Of a stretch of 64,000 nt of DNA, positions 43,632 to 53,444 are shown one piece after another. The stretch is from Terriglobus albidus (GTDB taxonomy: Bacteria > Acidobacteriota > Terriglobia > Terriglobales > Acidobacteriaceae). Numbering within the stretch: position 1 is the first letter of the stretch; the number at the start of each line of letters is the position of its first letter. The translations under genes were made by a program, and so were the position numbers. The notes beneath the pieces were generated by a model. That model made no database searches, was not told the origin of the DNA, and was given only the letters and a program-made list of their open reading frames with translations. Location of the stretch: NCBI RefSeq assembly GCF_025685425.1, contig NZ_JAGTAS010000057.1, forward strand, positions 496,001 through 560,000, in the 5' to 3' direction.

Positions 43632-44270
43632 ATGAAAGCTTTTCCTCGGTGTTCGTTGATTTTTGGGTTCTTTGTTCTGCTGTCCGCCTGTCTCACGGCT
43701 TACGCGCAACATTACTCGCAGCCCGCGCTTATTCTCAAACCAGATCGGGTAGGAAATTTCCGGCCAGAATTTGCAAACGCAGTCGCAACTGAGATACAGA
43801 TTCGGCTGCAGGAAGTAAATCCAGGCCAACCTTCCCCAATCTTCTATCTCTCGCAGACGCCACCTCTGGCAGTCGACTTCCCTGAGATTCTCTTCCTGCG
43901 ATTCACGGGTTCGTGCGATGTGCTTCCCCAAATGCCTGCACCGCATGCTCCCCGGGCGCTGGGTTCTGTTCCCTTTGTGAAGGGCGAACCGATCAACTAT
44001 ATCCTGATTGATTGCGAAGAGATCGCCCTGACAATCAACGACGCGATTGCGCCGATGAAGCCGGAACAACGCGTCGACGCCATGGCGAGAGCCATTTCGC
44101 GTGTCTTTCAGCATGAGTATCTGCACATTCATCGCCGGACCTCGCATCACGACGAGACGGGTGTCTTCGCCTCAGCACTGTCACGGCGTTTTCTGGTAGC
44201 CCCCGACCCTCCCGTTCCAGCATCTGCTACGCCGACGGCCACTGTCATCGAGACTGTCGGAGCCCTCTGA
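43632..44270 (+). CDS. Secreted protein with an HEYLH zinc-protease-like motif
   Basis: The 212-residue protein has a signal peptide (to about residue 26). A central domain with RVFQHEYLHIHRRTSHHDETG (about residues 155-175) contains HExxH. This resembles a short zincin or a metal site, but the upstream part has no match I recognise. The tail is Pro/Thr-rich. Function unknown. It follows an A/T-rich stretch and an inverted repeat. There is no obvious ribosome site. Confidence 0.7.
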   Translation: MKAFPRCSLIFGFFVLLSACLTAYAQHYSQPALILKPDRVGNFRPEFANAVATEIQIRLQEVNPGQPSPIFYLSQTPPLAVDFPEILFLRFTGSCDVLPQMPAPHAPRALGSVPFVKGEPINYILIDCEEIALTINDAIAPMKPEQRVDAMARAISRVFQHEYLHIHRRTSHHDETGVFASALSRRFLVAPDPPVPASATPTATVIETVGAL

Positions 44271-44299
44271 CACGCCCTGGAGGATGAAAGTATGCCTAA

Positions 44300-44640
44300 C
44301 CTAGGGCGTATCGACACATTCAGTTGATCTAACACAGGATGACTGAAACTGGTGGGAACAACGGGCTTCAGCCGGCTGATAAAGACGTAAAAGTAGACGG
44401 GCTTTTAGCCCTGGGCCTTCTCTTTTTCAATCAGGAAAACGCCCAGGGCTGAAGCCCATTTCTATGTTGGGCCGATACACCGTGGGCTGAAAGCCCATGC
44501 CTTCACCCCAGCCAGCAAAGCTGGCCGGGACCCTGATGCTCCCACCGATTCGAGCTTCGCTCGAACATCCCACCCATCGCGATGCGATGGATGGAACACC
44601 CGGAGCATGGGCTATCTGGAATTTGTCGATACACACTAGT
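44300..44640 (+). repeat. Family C repeat cluster, copy 1
   Basis: The 384-nt gap before the cyclophilin gene contains several palindromic modules: GGGCTTCAGCCGGCTGA, CCCAGGGCTGAAGCCC, CCCCAGCCAGCAAAGCTGG and CGAGCTTCGCTCGAACATCC. The order and sequence resemble 55.13-55.37 kb and, in part, 38.24 kb. No coding region is supported. Confidence 0.7.
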
Positions 44641-44654
44641 ACCCTTATAGGGTG

Positions 44655-45380
44655 ATGGTTCGTGCTTTCGTCCTTAGTGTTTCGCTCGCTGTCTCCGCGT
44701 TTGCCCAGCAGCAGACGCCGACCCCTCCCAAGCCGGCCGACGATCTGCCGGACACGCCGAGCACCACGGCTCAGATGGTTCGTGAGGCCACGCCGAATGG
44801 GCCTATCGCCGTCATCGATACCTCCATGGGGCGGCTGACCTGCCGCTTCTTCCAGAAGGAAGCCCCCGTCACCGTCGCCAATTTCATCGGTCTGGCCGAG
44901 GGCACCAAAGACTGGCTCGACCCGGTCAGCCAGAAGCGGATGCACAATACGCGCTTCTACGACGGCACTACCTTCCATCGCGTGATTCCCCGGTTCATGA
45001 TCCAGGGGGGCGACCGTGCAGGCAATGGAACGGGCGACCCAGGCTACTTCTTTGCCGACGAATTCACACCGGCCCTCACCTTCAATCAGCCCGGACGTCT
45101 GGCCATGGCCAACTCGGGCCCCAGCACCAACGGGAGCCAGTTCTTTATCACCGAAGCGCCCGTCATGGAGCTGAACGGAAAGCACACCATCTTCGGCCAG
45201 TGCGATGAGCACTCGGTCGTTGTGGTGCAGACCATCGCCAGGGTTCCGACCAATCCGAACGACAAACCGCTGACACCTGTGACCATCAACAAAGTCACTA
45301 TCGTTCCCGAGGGACAGCCACTGCCGCCGGATCCCATGGCGCCGCCTGCTGCCGCTCCATCCACACCGCCGACAAAATAG
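44655..45380 (+). CDS. Exported cyclophilin-type peptidyl-prolyl isomerase
   Basis: The 241-residue protein has a signal peptide ([19 protein letters not shown]) and a cyclophilin domain: [53 protein letters not shown] and [10 protein letters not shown] Pro/Ala tail follows. It acts on envelope proteins. It is a paralogue of the next gene; the two are separated by a family A element. TTATAG lies just before the start and there is no ribosome site. Confidence 0.93.
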   Translation: MVRAFVLSVSLAVSAFAQQQTPTPPKPADDLPDTPSTTAQMVREATPNGPIAVIDTSMGRLTCRFFQKEAPVTVANFIGLAEGTKDWLDPVSQKRMHNTRFYDGTTFHRVIPRFMIQGGDRAGNGTGDPGYFFADEFTPALTFNQPGRLAMANSGPSTNGSQFFITEAPVMELNGKHTIFGQCDEHSVVVVQTIARVPTNPNDKPLTPVTINKVTIVPEGQPLPPDPMAPPAAAPSTPPTK

Positions 45381-45405
45381 CTGGCGCCGGTTCCTGTATC
45401 CTGAC

Positions 45406-45520
45406 TAGAGCATTTTTCCTGTTGCTGGGTGTCCCGGGAGGAGCGTGCAGCGGCGTTTTCATTGCGGAAAACGCCCATAGATGCACAACCCCGCATTACA
45501 TCTACAGGAAAAATGCTCTA
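45406..45520 (+). repeat. Family A MITE-like element, copy 6
   Basis: The element (45408-45518) has TA on both sides (45406-45407, 45519-45520). The termini are GAGCATTTTTCCTGT and ACAGGAAAAATGCTC. It sits between tandem cyclophilin genes. Confidence 0.88.
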
Positions 45521-45540
45521 CCGCAAGGAGAGAATTACTC

Positions 45541-46065
45541 ATGTCGACTCGCACTCCCGGCACGTATGCCGTTTTTAATACCTCTGAGGGAACCTTTGTC
45601 TGCGTCCTTTTCGAAAAGGACGCTCCGCAGACCGTCGCCAATTTCATCGGCCTGGCCGAAGGCACCAAAGACTGGAACTCCCCGTCGAAGAAGGGCGCCA
45701 AGCTGTATGACGGCACCATCTTCCATCGCGTGATCCCCGACTTCATGATCCAGGGCGGCGATCCCGAGGGCTCTGGTATGGGCGGCCCCGGCTACCGCTT
45801 TGCAGATGAGACCAAGGGCAGCCCGCACGGCTTTCAGGAGAAGGGCAAACTGGCCATGGCCAATGCCGGCCCGAACACCAACGGCAGCCAGTTCTTCGTC
45901 ACCGTTGCTCCTACCACCTGGCTGACCGGCCGCCACACCATCTTCGGTGAGGTTGTCGAGGGCTACGACGTCGTGGAGAAGATCAGCAAGGTCGCCACAG
46001 CCGCCATGGACCGCCCGAAGAAGGACGTCAAGATCGAGTCCCTGGTCATCGAGCGCGTCGCCTAA
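45541..46065 (+). CDS. ppiB: Cytoplasmic cyclophilin-type peptidyl-prolyl isomerase
   Basis: The 174-residue single cyclophilin domain has no signal peptide: [57 protein letters not shown] and GRHTIFGEVVEGYDVVEKI. It is the compact PpiB type. ATG 45541 has AAGGAGAG 8 nt upstream; in-frame codons further up read through the family A element and are not coding. A terminator follows. Confidence 0.94.
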   Translation: MSTRTPGTYAVFNTSEGTFVCVLFEKDAPQTVANFIGLAEGTKDWNSPSKKGAKLYDGTIFHRVIPDFMIQGGDPEGSGMGGPGYRFADETKGSPHGFQEKGKLAMANAGPNTNGSQFFVTVAPTTWLTGRHTIFGEVVEGYDVVEKISKVATAAMDRPKKDVKIESLVIERVA

Positions 46066-46082
46066 ACACTGCACAAACACGC

Positions 46083-46116
46083 GAAGGCCCGCCGTTGCCG
46101 GCGGGCCTTCTTATTT
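46083..46116 (+). terminator. Terminator between ppiB and mdh
   Basis: GAAGGCCCGCC (46083-46093) pairs with GGCGGGCCTTC (46100-46110), followed by TTATTTT. It lies between convergent genes. Confidence 0.9.
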
Positions 46117-46128
46117 TGTCTTTGTCTG

Positions 46129-47091
<963 letters not shown>

Positions 47092-47146
47092 CTACCATTC
47101 CAACGGTGTGTGTCTCAAGCTTTAGGCTCCGGCGGGCTGCGTTTTG

Positions 47147-48640
47147 CTATCCGATGCGAAGCGCGGCACGTGCCTGCGCAGTGATCTGGTCCAGCAGCCC
47201 CGGCTCCTGATCGAGCTTCTTACCGAAGGACGGAATCAGCTCCGCGAGCCTTGTCTTTGCGAGTTCCGGCTTGATCACCGTGATTCCCTTCTGCAGCATG
47301 CCCAGCATGATGCTGACCGCCGTCGAGGCGCCGGGCGATGCACCCAGCAATGCCGCAATGGAGCCCTCGCTGTCGCGGATGACCTCTGTGCCGAATTCGA
47401 GCACGCCGCCCTTCTCCTTATGCGACTTGATGATCTGCACTCGCTGTCCCGCGATCGCCAGCTCCCAGTCTTCCAACCGCGCATTGGGAACGAACTTGCG
47501 CAAACTCTTCAGACGGTCCTGCGGCGATTGCATGACCTCTTTCACCAGATATTTGGTGAGGTCGACGTTATCGAGGCCCGCCTTGATCATCGGATACAGA
47601 TTGCCGGGCCGCACCGATTTGATCATGTCCAGATACGATCCGTGCTTCAGGAACTTGGCCGTAAAACCGGCGTAGGGTCCGAAGAGCAGCTCCTTCTTGC
47701 CGCCGGTCATGCGCATATCGAGGTGAGGCACCGACATGGGCGGAGCTCCAACCGATGCCTTGCCGTAGACCTTCGCCGAATGCTGCTCAATCACCTCGGG
47801 ATTCACGCAGCGGAGCCACTGTCCGCTCACCGGGAAGCCACCATAACCATTGCCTTCGTCGATGCCGGCTTCCTGGAGCAGTGGCAGCGCGCCGCCTCCG
47901 GCACCGATGAAGACGAAACGGGCACAGACAGTCGCCGCACGACCGGTCTGCAGGTTCTTCACGTGCACATGCCAGCGGCAGTCCTTGCCTCTGCCGATAC
48001 TGGTGACACGATGGCGGAGGAAGAGGCGCGACTGCTTGCCCTTGAGCAGATAGGCAAAGAGTTTGCGCGTGAGTGCTCCGAAGTCGACATCGGTGCCATG
48101 CTCGACGCGCGTAGCTGCCATGGAGCGGCTCATGTCACGGCCCTCCATCATCAGAGGAATCCACTCGGCAATCTTCGCTTTGTCCTCGGTGTACTCCATC
48201 TCGCGGAAGAGCAGGTTCTTGCTCAGCGCCTCATACCTCTTGCGTAGGAAGCTGACGCTCTTGTCTGTCGTAACGAAACTCAGGTGAGGCACCTTGGTGA
48301 TGAACTCATGAGGGCAGGTGATCTTGCCCTGCTCCACCAGATACGTCCAGAACTGCAGCGACTCCTGGAACTGCTGGTTGATCTGGATAGCCTTGGAGAT
48401 GTTCACCGAGCCGTCGGACTTCTGTGGCGTGTAGTTCAGCTCGCAGAACGCTGAGTGGCCCGTGCCGGCGTTGTTCCAGGCATCGCTGCTCTCAGCCGCC
48501 ACGCGATCCAGGCTCTCGAAACACACGATTGACAGCGATGGATCAACCTGGCGCAGCAACGTTCCCAGCGTCGCCGACATTACTCCGGCGCCAATCAACA
48601 CGACGTCTACCCGCTCCCGCGGTGCAATTTCAATCGACAT
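47147..48640 (-). CDS. mqo: Malate:quinone oxidoreductase
   Basis: The 497-residue FAD enzyme is peripheral to the inner membrane and passes electrons from malate to quinone. The FAD fold is VDVVLIGAGVMSATLGTLLR. The family blocks ESSDAWNNAGTGHSAFCELNYTP (in part), RVEHGTDVDFGALTR and FGPYAGFTAKFLKHG are present. AAGGGA precedes the ATG. It is 88 nt upstream of mdh on the same strand, so both malate enzymes may be co-expressed. Confidence 0.95.
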   Translation of the reverse strand: MSIEIAPRERVDVVLIGAGVMSATLGTLLRQVDPSLSIVCFESLDRVAAESSDAWNNAGTGHSAFCELNYTPQKSDGSVNISKAIQINQQFQESLQFWTYLVEQGKITCPHEFITKVPHLSFVTTDKSVSFLRKRYEALSKNLLFREMEYTEDKAKIAEWIPLMMEGRDMSRSMAATRVEHGTDVDFGALTRKLFAYLLKGKQSRLFLRHRVTSIGRGKDCRWHVHVKNLQTGRAATVCARFVFIGAGGGALPLLQEAGIDEGNGYGGFPVSGQWLRCVNPEVIEQHSAKVYGKASVGAPPMSVPHLDMRMTGGKKELLFGPYAGFTAKFLKHGSYLDMIKSVRPGNLYPMIKAGLDNVDLTKYLVKEVMQSPQDRLKSLRKFVPNARLEDWELAIAGQRVQIIKSHKEKGGVLEFGTEVIRDSEGSIAALLGASPGASTAVSIMLGMLQKGITVIKPELAKTRLAELIPSFGKKLDQEPGLLDQITAQARAALRIG

Positions 48641-48650
48641 TTCTATCCCT

Positions 48651-48688
48651 TAAGACAAGGGCGCGCCCTGCTTACTGCAAGGCGCGCC
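48651..48688 (-). terminator. Hairpin downstream of icd
   Basis: GGCGCGCC (48660-48667) and GGCGCGCC (48681-48688) are self-complementary arms around a 13-nt loop. The minus strand continues TTGTCTT. It lies between icd and mqo, with the family A element between it and icd. Confidence 0.5.
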
Positions 48689-48697
48689 AGTTAGAGC

Positions 48698-48811
48698 TAG
48701 AGCATTTTCCCTGTTGCTGGGTATCCCGGAAGAGGAGTACAGCGGCGTTTTCATTGTGGAAAACGCCCATAGATGCGGAAACCCTACACTACACCTACAG
48801 GGAAAATGCTC
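48698..48811 (+). repeat. Family A MITE-like element, copy 7
   Basis: The element (48700-48811) has TA on the left and CA on the right. It lies between icd and mqo, 20 nt past the icd stop, so a transcript through both genes would contain its hairpin. Confidence 0.85.
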
Positions 48812-48830
48812 CAATGGAGAACGCCCAAGC

Positions 48831-50249
48831 TTACTTGCTGGCGACCTTGTCCATGTTCTCGATCATGCGGGTAGCGAACTCGCTGGTCTTCACCTTGGTC
48901 GCCCCCTCCATCTGACGCTCGAAGTCGTAGGTCACGTACTTCTGCTTGATGGTCTCTTCCATGGAGTTCTCGATCAGACGAGCAGCTTCTGTCCACCCCA
49001 GGAAGTCGAACATCATCACGCCGGAGAGCATCACGCTGCCGGGATTGATGACGTCTTTGTCCGCGTACTTCGGAGCCGTACCGTGGGTCGCCTCGAAGAC
49101 GGCGTAGCCATCACCGATGTTGGCGCCCGGAGCGATGCCCAGACCGCCGACCTGCGCTGCGGCAGCGTCGGAGATGTAGTCGCCGTTCAGGTTGGTCGTC
49201 GCGAGAACCTGGTAGTCGCTGGGACGGATGATGATCTGCTGGAAGATTGAGTCAGCGATACGATCGTTCACCATGATCTTCGACTTCCACTTGCCGCCGC
49301 CATGCGACTGGCCAATCTCAGCCAGGACCTGCTTGACTTCGGCGACAACACTGTCACCAAACTCCTTCGGAGCGAACTCGATGCCCGGTTCAACCAGAGC
49401 AGCATTCTCCTCGGGCGTGAGGTTCGGATTAACGTCCAGGTTGCCCAGGATCCAGCTCTCACGCTCGGTAACGGTGAGATCACGGAACTCCTGCGTCGCG
49501 ACCTCGTAGCCCCACTCTCGGAACGCGCCTTCGGTGAACTTCTGGATGTTGCCCTTGTGCACCAGCGTGACCGTCTTCAGACCATTCTTGATGGCGTAGT
49601 TGATAGCGGCGCGCACCAGGCGCTTGGAACCAGTGATAGAGATGGGCTTCACGCCGACGCCCGAATCCAGACGAACCTTCTTCTTGCCGCCCTTCAGCAT
49701 CTCGTCGTTCACAAAGCTGACGAACTTCTGAGCCTCGGGCGTTCCCTCGCGGAACTCGATGCCGGCGTAGATGTCCTCAGTGTTCTCGCGGAAGATCACG
49801 ATGTTGCACTTCTCGGGGTGCTTCACCGGACTGGGTACACCGGTGTAGTACTTCACCGGACGGACGCAGCTATACAGATCCATCAACTGACGCAAAGCAA
49901 CGTTCAGCGAGCGGATACCTCCGCCCACCGGAGTCGTCAGCGGTCCCTTAATCGAAACGCGGAAGTCGACCGTCGCCTTCACGGTGTCATCCGGAAGCCA
50001 GTTGCTGGTCTGACGATAGCTCTTCTCACCAGCCAGAACCTCATACCACTTCACCTGACGCTTGCCGCCGTATGCTTTCTCTACGGCTGCATCGAACACA
50101 CGCTGCGAGGCCTTCCAGATATCACGGCCGGTACCGTCACCCTCAATAAACGGAATGATGGGCTTGTCGGGCACGATGTATTTGCCATCGACGTACTGAA
50201 TCGCCTCGCCGTCCTTGGGGACCGCAATACCGTTGTAGCTCTCTTGCAT
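48831..50249 (-). CDS. icd: Isocitrate dehydrogenase (NADP)
   Basis: The 472-residue cytosolic enzyme converts isocitrate to 2-oxoglutarate. The substrate loop is [13 protein letters not shown], with [15 protein letters not shown] and [16 protein letters not shown] specificity is indicated by [17 protein letters not shown] and VTYDFERQM, which hold the Lys, Tyr and Arg residues that contact the 2'-phosphate in E. coli Icd. ATG 50249 ([10 protein letters not shown]) with GGAGAA was chosen over the open frame to 50324. Longer than E. coli Icd by about 55 residues. Confidence 0.95.
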   Translation of the reverse strand: MQESYNGIAVPKDGEAIQYVDGKYIVPDKPIIPFIEGDGTGRDIWKASQRVFDAAVEKAYGGKRQVKWYEVLAGEKSYRQTSNWLPDDTVKATVDFRVSIKGPLTTPVGGGIRSLNVALRQLMDLYSCVRPVKYYTGVPSPVKHPEKCNIVIFRENTEDIYAGIEFREGTPEAQKFVSFVNDEMLKGGKKKVRLDSGVGVKPISITGSKRLVRAAINYAIKNGLKTVTLVHKGNIQKFTEGAFREWGYEVATQEFRDLTVTERESWILGNLDVNPNLTPEENAALVEPGIEFAPKEFGDSVVAEVKQVLAEIGQSHGGGKWKSKIMVNDRIADSIFQQIIIRPSDYQVLATTNLNGDYISDAAAAQVGGLGIAPGANIGDGYAVFEATHGTAPKYADKDVINPGSVMLSGVMMFDFLGWTEAARLIENSMEETIKQKYVTYDFERQMEGATKVKTSEFATRMIENMDKVASK

Positions 50250-50364
50250 GATCAGGATTCTCCGGTGAAATTTGTGCACTTCCAAGGTATCACCCGGTGA
50301 GAGCACCATGCAAAATTCGCACAAATGATTCGATTATCGCTCAGGAGGGTTAAGCGGGGGGGAC

Positions 50365-50460
50365 ATTGGCAGAGAAGCAGATTTCTCCGCTCTGCTTCAC
50401 CCCAGCCAGCAAAGCTGGCTGGGGTCCCCGGTCGCTGCGAAATGACAAATAAAAAGAGAA
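50365..50460 (+). repeat. Family B intergenic repeat, copy 4
   Basis: GAGAAGCAGATTTCTCCGC, then the 25-bp palindrome CCCCAGCCAGC-AAA-GCTGGCTGGGG, then CGCTGCGAAATGACAAAT. This is the most complete copy of family B. It lies upstream of icd and downstream of glnA. Confidence 0.75.
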
Positions 50461-50485
50461 CGCCCCGGCCAGTGCCAGGGCGTTC
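50449..50485 (-). terminator. glnA terminator
   Basis: On the minus strand GAACGCCC (50485-50478) pairs with GGGCGTTC (50465-50458), followed by TCTTTTTA. It begins 22 nt after the glnA stop. Confidence 0.82.
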
Positions 50486-50507
50486 GTGCTTTCGCGCTGA
50501 GCAGTTC

Positions 50508-51938
50508 TTAGAACTGGCCCCACAGAAGCTGGTTGTACACGTCGTGGTGAAACTGCACCTCGCTGCTCTTCACGATCGTACCCAGCAGACGTGGGCAACG
50601 ATCGGCCGAAGCCTGCTTCAGGTCCGCATAACGGGCCTTCACATCCTCGCCCAGCAGGGTGCTGGTCCACTCGGCGTTGCGGAAGTTGTCGAGCGCTGTG
50701 TAGATGTTGTCCGGCAGGTAACGTTCGGCCTGGCGGAGATTCTTGATCTTGGAGATGTCGCCCTCAAGGCCGGTCTTGAAGCAGGAGAGCAGCACAGCGT
50801 ACGGATTGGCGTCCGGTCCTACCGAACGAACCTCGACGCGGGCCGACTTCTCATTGCCGATCGGAATACGGACCATCGATCCGCGATCGGTCGCCGAAGC
50901 CTTGATCTGGTTCGGGGCTTCGAAGTGCGGATCAAGGCGACGATAGGAGTTCACGCTGGCGTTCAGCAGCAGGCAGATGTCGTTGCCGTGAGTGAGGATG
51001 CGATCAACGAACTTCCATGCGAAGGCCGAGATCTTCTCCTGTCCCTTCGGATCCCAGAACAGGTTCTTGCCGCCCTTGGTGATGGAGATGTTGGTGTGCA
51101 TACCGCTGCCGTTGACGCCAGTGACCGGCTTGGGCAGGAAGCTGGCCGTCATCCCCATCTGGGTGGCGACCTGGCGGCAGATCAGCTTGTAGAGCTGGAT
51201 CTGGTCGGCGGCTGCAACGACTTCACCGTAGCTGTAGTTAATCTCGAACTGCGAAGGAGCGACCTCGGGGTGATCCTTCTCGTTCTCGAAGCCCATCGCG
51301 CGCTGAATCTCGGCGGTGGTGTCGATGAACTCACGCAGCGGATCGCCAGGCAGCGAGTGGTAGTAGCCGCCCTGGTTGACGTACTCGAACTTGCCGGTCT
51401 GGTGGAAGGTACGCTCTGCGTCCACGCCCTCGAAGAGGAAGCCTTCGATCTCATTGGCGGCGTTCAGAGTGTAGCCGTTCTTCTGGTACTGCTCCTTCGC
51501 GAAGGCCTTCAGCACGCCGCGCAGGTCGGCGGAGTAGGTGCCGCCGTTCTTATCGATCACTTCGCCGAAGACGATAACCTTGCCCGGGCCAAAGATGTCG
51601 GCCGGGGTCCAGTAGAAGGCGCTCCAGTCAATGCCAAGGCGGAGATCGGACTCACGCTGCGCAGTAAAGCCGCGGATCGACGAACCATCGAAGGTCAGGT
51701 TGTCGTAGCTCTTGACCAGGAACTTCTTGTCATAATCCAGCGTGTGCAGACGGCCTTCCAGGTCACTGAAGACCACGGTGACAGCCTTGATGCGCTTTTC
51801 ATCGGTCAGATACTTCAGACGCTCTTCCTGAATAACGTCGGCCGCCACGCGCTTCTTGCGCTGCTCTTTGGCTGCGAGGTTCAGGTCTTCGAGCTCCGCG
51901 TAGCTGAGCTCGAGAAAATCACGGTATTCGCCGGACAT
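50508..51938 (-). CDS. glnA: Type I glutamine synthetase-like enzyme
   Basis: The 476-residue protein has the GS beta-grasp and catalytic domains: TFDGSSIRGFTAQRESDLRL, NEIEGFLFEG, PSQFEINYSYG, NGSGMHTNISI, RIPIG and NEKSARVEVRSVGPDANPY. It forms glutamine from glutamate, ammonia and ATP. The region where E. coli GlnA has its adenylylated Tyr reads LPDNIYTALDNFRNAEW, without the canonical site, and the C-terminus (FHHDVYNQLLWGQF) is atypical. ATG 51938 with AGAAGGAG was chosen; the frame open to 52049 is not supported. Confidence 0.9.
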   Translation of the reverse strand: MSGEYRDFLELSYAELEDLNLAAKEQRKKRVAADVIQEERLKYLTDEKRIKAVTVVFSDLEGRLHTLDYDKKFLVKSYDNLTFDGSSIRGFTAQRESDLRLGIDWSAFYWTPADIFGPGKVIVFGEVIDKNGGTYSADLRGVLKAFAKEQYQKNGYTLNAANEIEGFLFEGVDAERTFHQTGKFEYVNQGGYYHSLPGDPLREFIDTTAEIQRAMGFENEKDHPEVAPSQFEINYSYGEVVAAADQIQLYKLICRQVATQMGMTASFLPKPVTGVNGSGMHTNISITKGGKNLFWDPKGQEKISAFAWKFVDRILTHGNDICLLLNASVNSYRRLDPHFEAPNQIKASATDRGSMVRIPIGNEKSARVEVRSVGPDANPYAVLLSCFKTGLEGDISKIKNLRQAERYLPDNIYTALDNFRNAEWTSTLLGEDVKARYADLKQASADRCPRLLGTIVKSSEVQFHHDVYNQLLWGQF

Positions 51939-52114
51939 ACGACTCCTTCTAGTCTCCTGCGCCAACGGCACACGGGCCGCCGCAGGTAAAGCGTGGATTG
52001 TGTTGGGAGAACCCTGCAGGCCGGGCGTCGTGGCCCGTCCTCGCTTCAAAGCTATCAGAAATCAAGACCCGATTTATAGTCCTTTCGCTCGAATCTGAGA
52101 AACTGGAGGGAGCC

Positions 52115-53026
52115 ATGAAGTCGACCCGTACCGCACTGATCCAGATGTCCTGCGTCGCCTCCACCGATGCGAACCTCGAGAAGGCAGCCTCGCTCGTTGT
52201 TGAAGCCGCCCGAGAAGGCGCCAAGCTGATCTGCCTGCCGGAGCTTTTCCGCGCCCAGTACTTCTGCCAGCGTGAAGACCACGCCCTGTTTTCCATCGCC
52301 GAATCGATCCCCGGCCCCTCAACGGAGCGCCTGTCGGCCATCGTCCGCGAACACCAGGTCACGGTCGTGGCCTCGCTCTTCGAGCGCCGCGCTCCCGGCT
52401 TGTATCACAACACCGCCGCCATCCTGGACCCGGCCTCCACAGCCGAACACAACATTCAGGGCATCTACCGCAAGATGCATATCCCGGATGATCCGCTCTA
52501 CTACGAGAAGTTCTACTTCACCCCGGGAGACCTGGGCTTCAAGGCCATGAAGACCTCCGCCGCGCATATCGGCACGCTGGTCTGTTGGGACCAGTGGTAT
52601 CCGGAAGGCGCCCGAATCACCGCGCTGCAGGGAGCGAACATCCTCTTCTACCCGACCGCTATCGGCTGGCACCCCAGTGAGAAGGAAGAGTTCGGTACTG
52701 CGCAGTATGAAGCCTGGCAGACCATTCAGCGCGCCCATGCCATCGCCAACGGCGTCTTCGTCTGCTCGGTGAACCGTGTCGGCCACGAGCAGGGTGATGT
52801 CAACGACATCAAGGGACCCGAGGGTGCAGGCCTGGAGTTCTGGGGCGGCAGCTTTATCGCCGATCCCTTCGGCCGCATTCTGAAGCAGGCGGCGCACGAT
52901 GAAGAAGACATCCTGATTGCCGATCTCGATCCGCAACTGGTCGAGGTGACGCGCCAGCACTGGCCCTTCCTGCGCGACCGCCGCATCGATGCCTACGGCA
53001 ACATCACCAGCCGGTTTATCGACTAA
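52115..53026 (+). CDS. aguB: N-carbamoylputrescine amidase
   Basis: The 303-residue nitrilase-superfamily enzyme hydrolyses N-carbamoylputrescine to putrescine. The Glu-Lys-Cys triad is visible in LICLPELFRAQYF, GIYRKMHIPDD and TLVCWDQWYPEGARI. The downstream agmatine deiminase gene fixes the function over the related beta-ureidopropionase. ATG 52115 has GGAGGGAG upstream. TATAGT (52075-52080) is a possible -10. Confidence 0.93.
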   Translation: MKSTRTALIQMSCVASTDANLEKAASLVVEAAREGAKLICLPELFRAQYFCQREDHALFSIAESIPGPSTERLSAIVREHQVTVVASLFERRAPGLYHNTAAILDPASTAEHNIQGIYRKMHIPDDPLYYEKFYFTPGDLGFKAMKTSAAHIGTLVCWDQWYPEGARITALQGANILFYPTAIGWHPSEKEEFGTAQYEAWQTIQRAHAIANGVFVCSVNRVGHEQGDVNDIKGPEGAGLEFWGGSFIADPFGRILKQAAHDEEDILIADLDPQLVEVTRQHWPFLRDRRIDAYGNITSRFID

Positions 53027-53099
53027 GATCATCGACTAAGGTCCGAGGTCTACGTCTCATGCTCGGGACGTGGACCTCGTCGCACACGCACGATCAACC

Positions 53100-53444
53100 A
53101 TGACTCGACCAGAATTTATCGCCGCATATTCGGCTCTTGCTGCGAACGGCAAGGTTAGCTTTCTGGCGCAGACATCGCATCAACTCACGATCGCCTTGCG
53201 TGGAACGTATCCTGATCCAGCCGGTGAAGCCACAACAGACGAGCAGAGCTTCAAGAGACTTCAAGGCGCCAACGAACTTCAGCACCATCTGAGTTCCGAG
53301 CTCAGACACATTCACGCAGGTGATCCTGATCGGTACCCGGATGATGTGCTCATGAACATCCTTTTTGAAAAAGCAGATTTTTACGGCATCAGTGGAGAGC
53401 TTAGCTACAGTCTGCTCTACGTGATGAAAAGGTTTCAGAAATGA
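53100..53444 (+). CDS. Small unknown protein between aguB and aguA
   Basis: The 114-residue protein (MTRPEFIAAYSALAANGKVS start) is soluble, with a helical C-terminus (ELQHHLSSELRHIHAGD, DVLMNILFEKADFYG). No family is recognised. It overlaps aguA by 4 nt (ATGA), so its translation is probably coupled to agmatine deiminase. Its place in the operon suggests a role in agmatine/putrescine metabolism or unrelated hitch-hiking. A GTG at 53070 is a weaker start. Confidence 0.75.
   Translation: MTRPEFIAAYSALAANGKVSFLAQTSHQLTIALRGTYPDPAGEATTDEQSFKRLQGANELQHHLSSELRHIHAGDPDRYPDDVLMNILFEKADFYGISGELSYSLLYVMKRFQK

Noticed and set aside
48424-48915. Open frames running through the family A elements that share peptides such as TPIDAE and YTYREN
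   Set aside because: The shared peptide is just a translation of the repeat; the frames differ outside it and lack ribosome sites.
50325-51989. Plus-strand open frame of 554 codons opposite glnA
   Set aside because: A shadow of glnA; it has no family motif and no ribosome site.
52115-53026. Beta-ureidopropionase to complete the pre operon pathway
   Set aside because: The nitrilase-type enzyme is in an operon with agmatine deiminase and matches N-carbamoylputrescine amidase.
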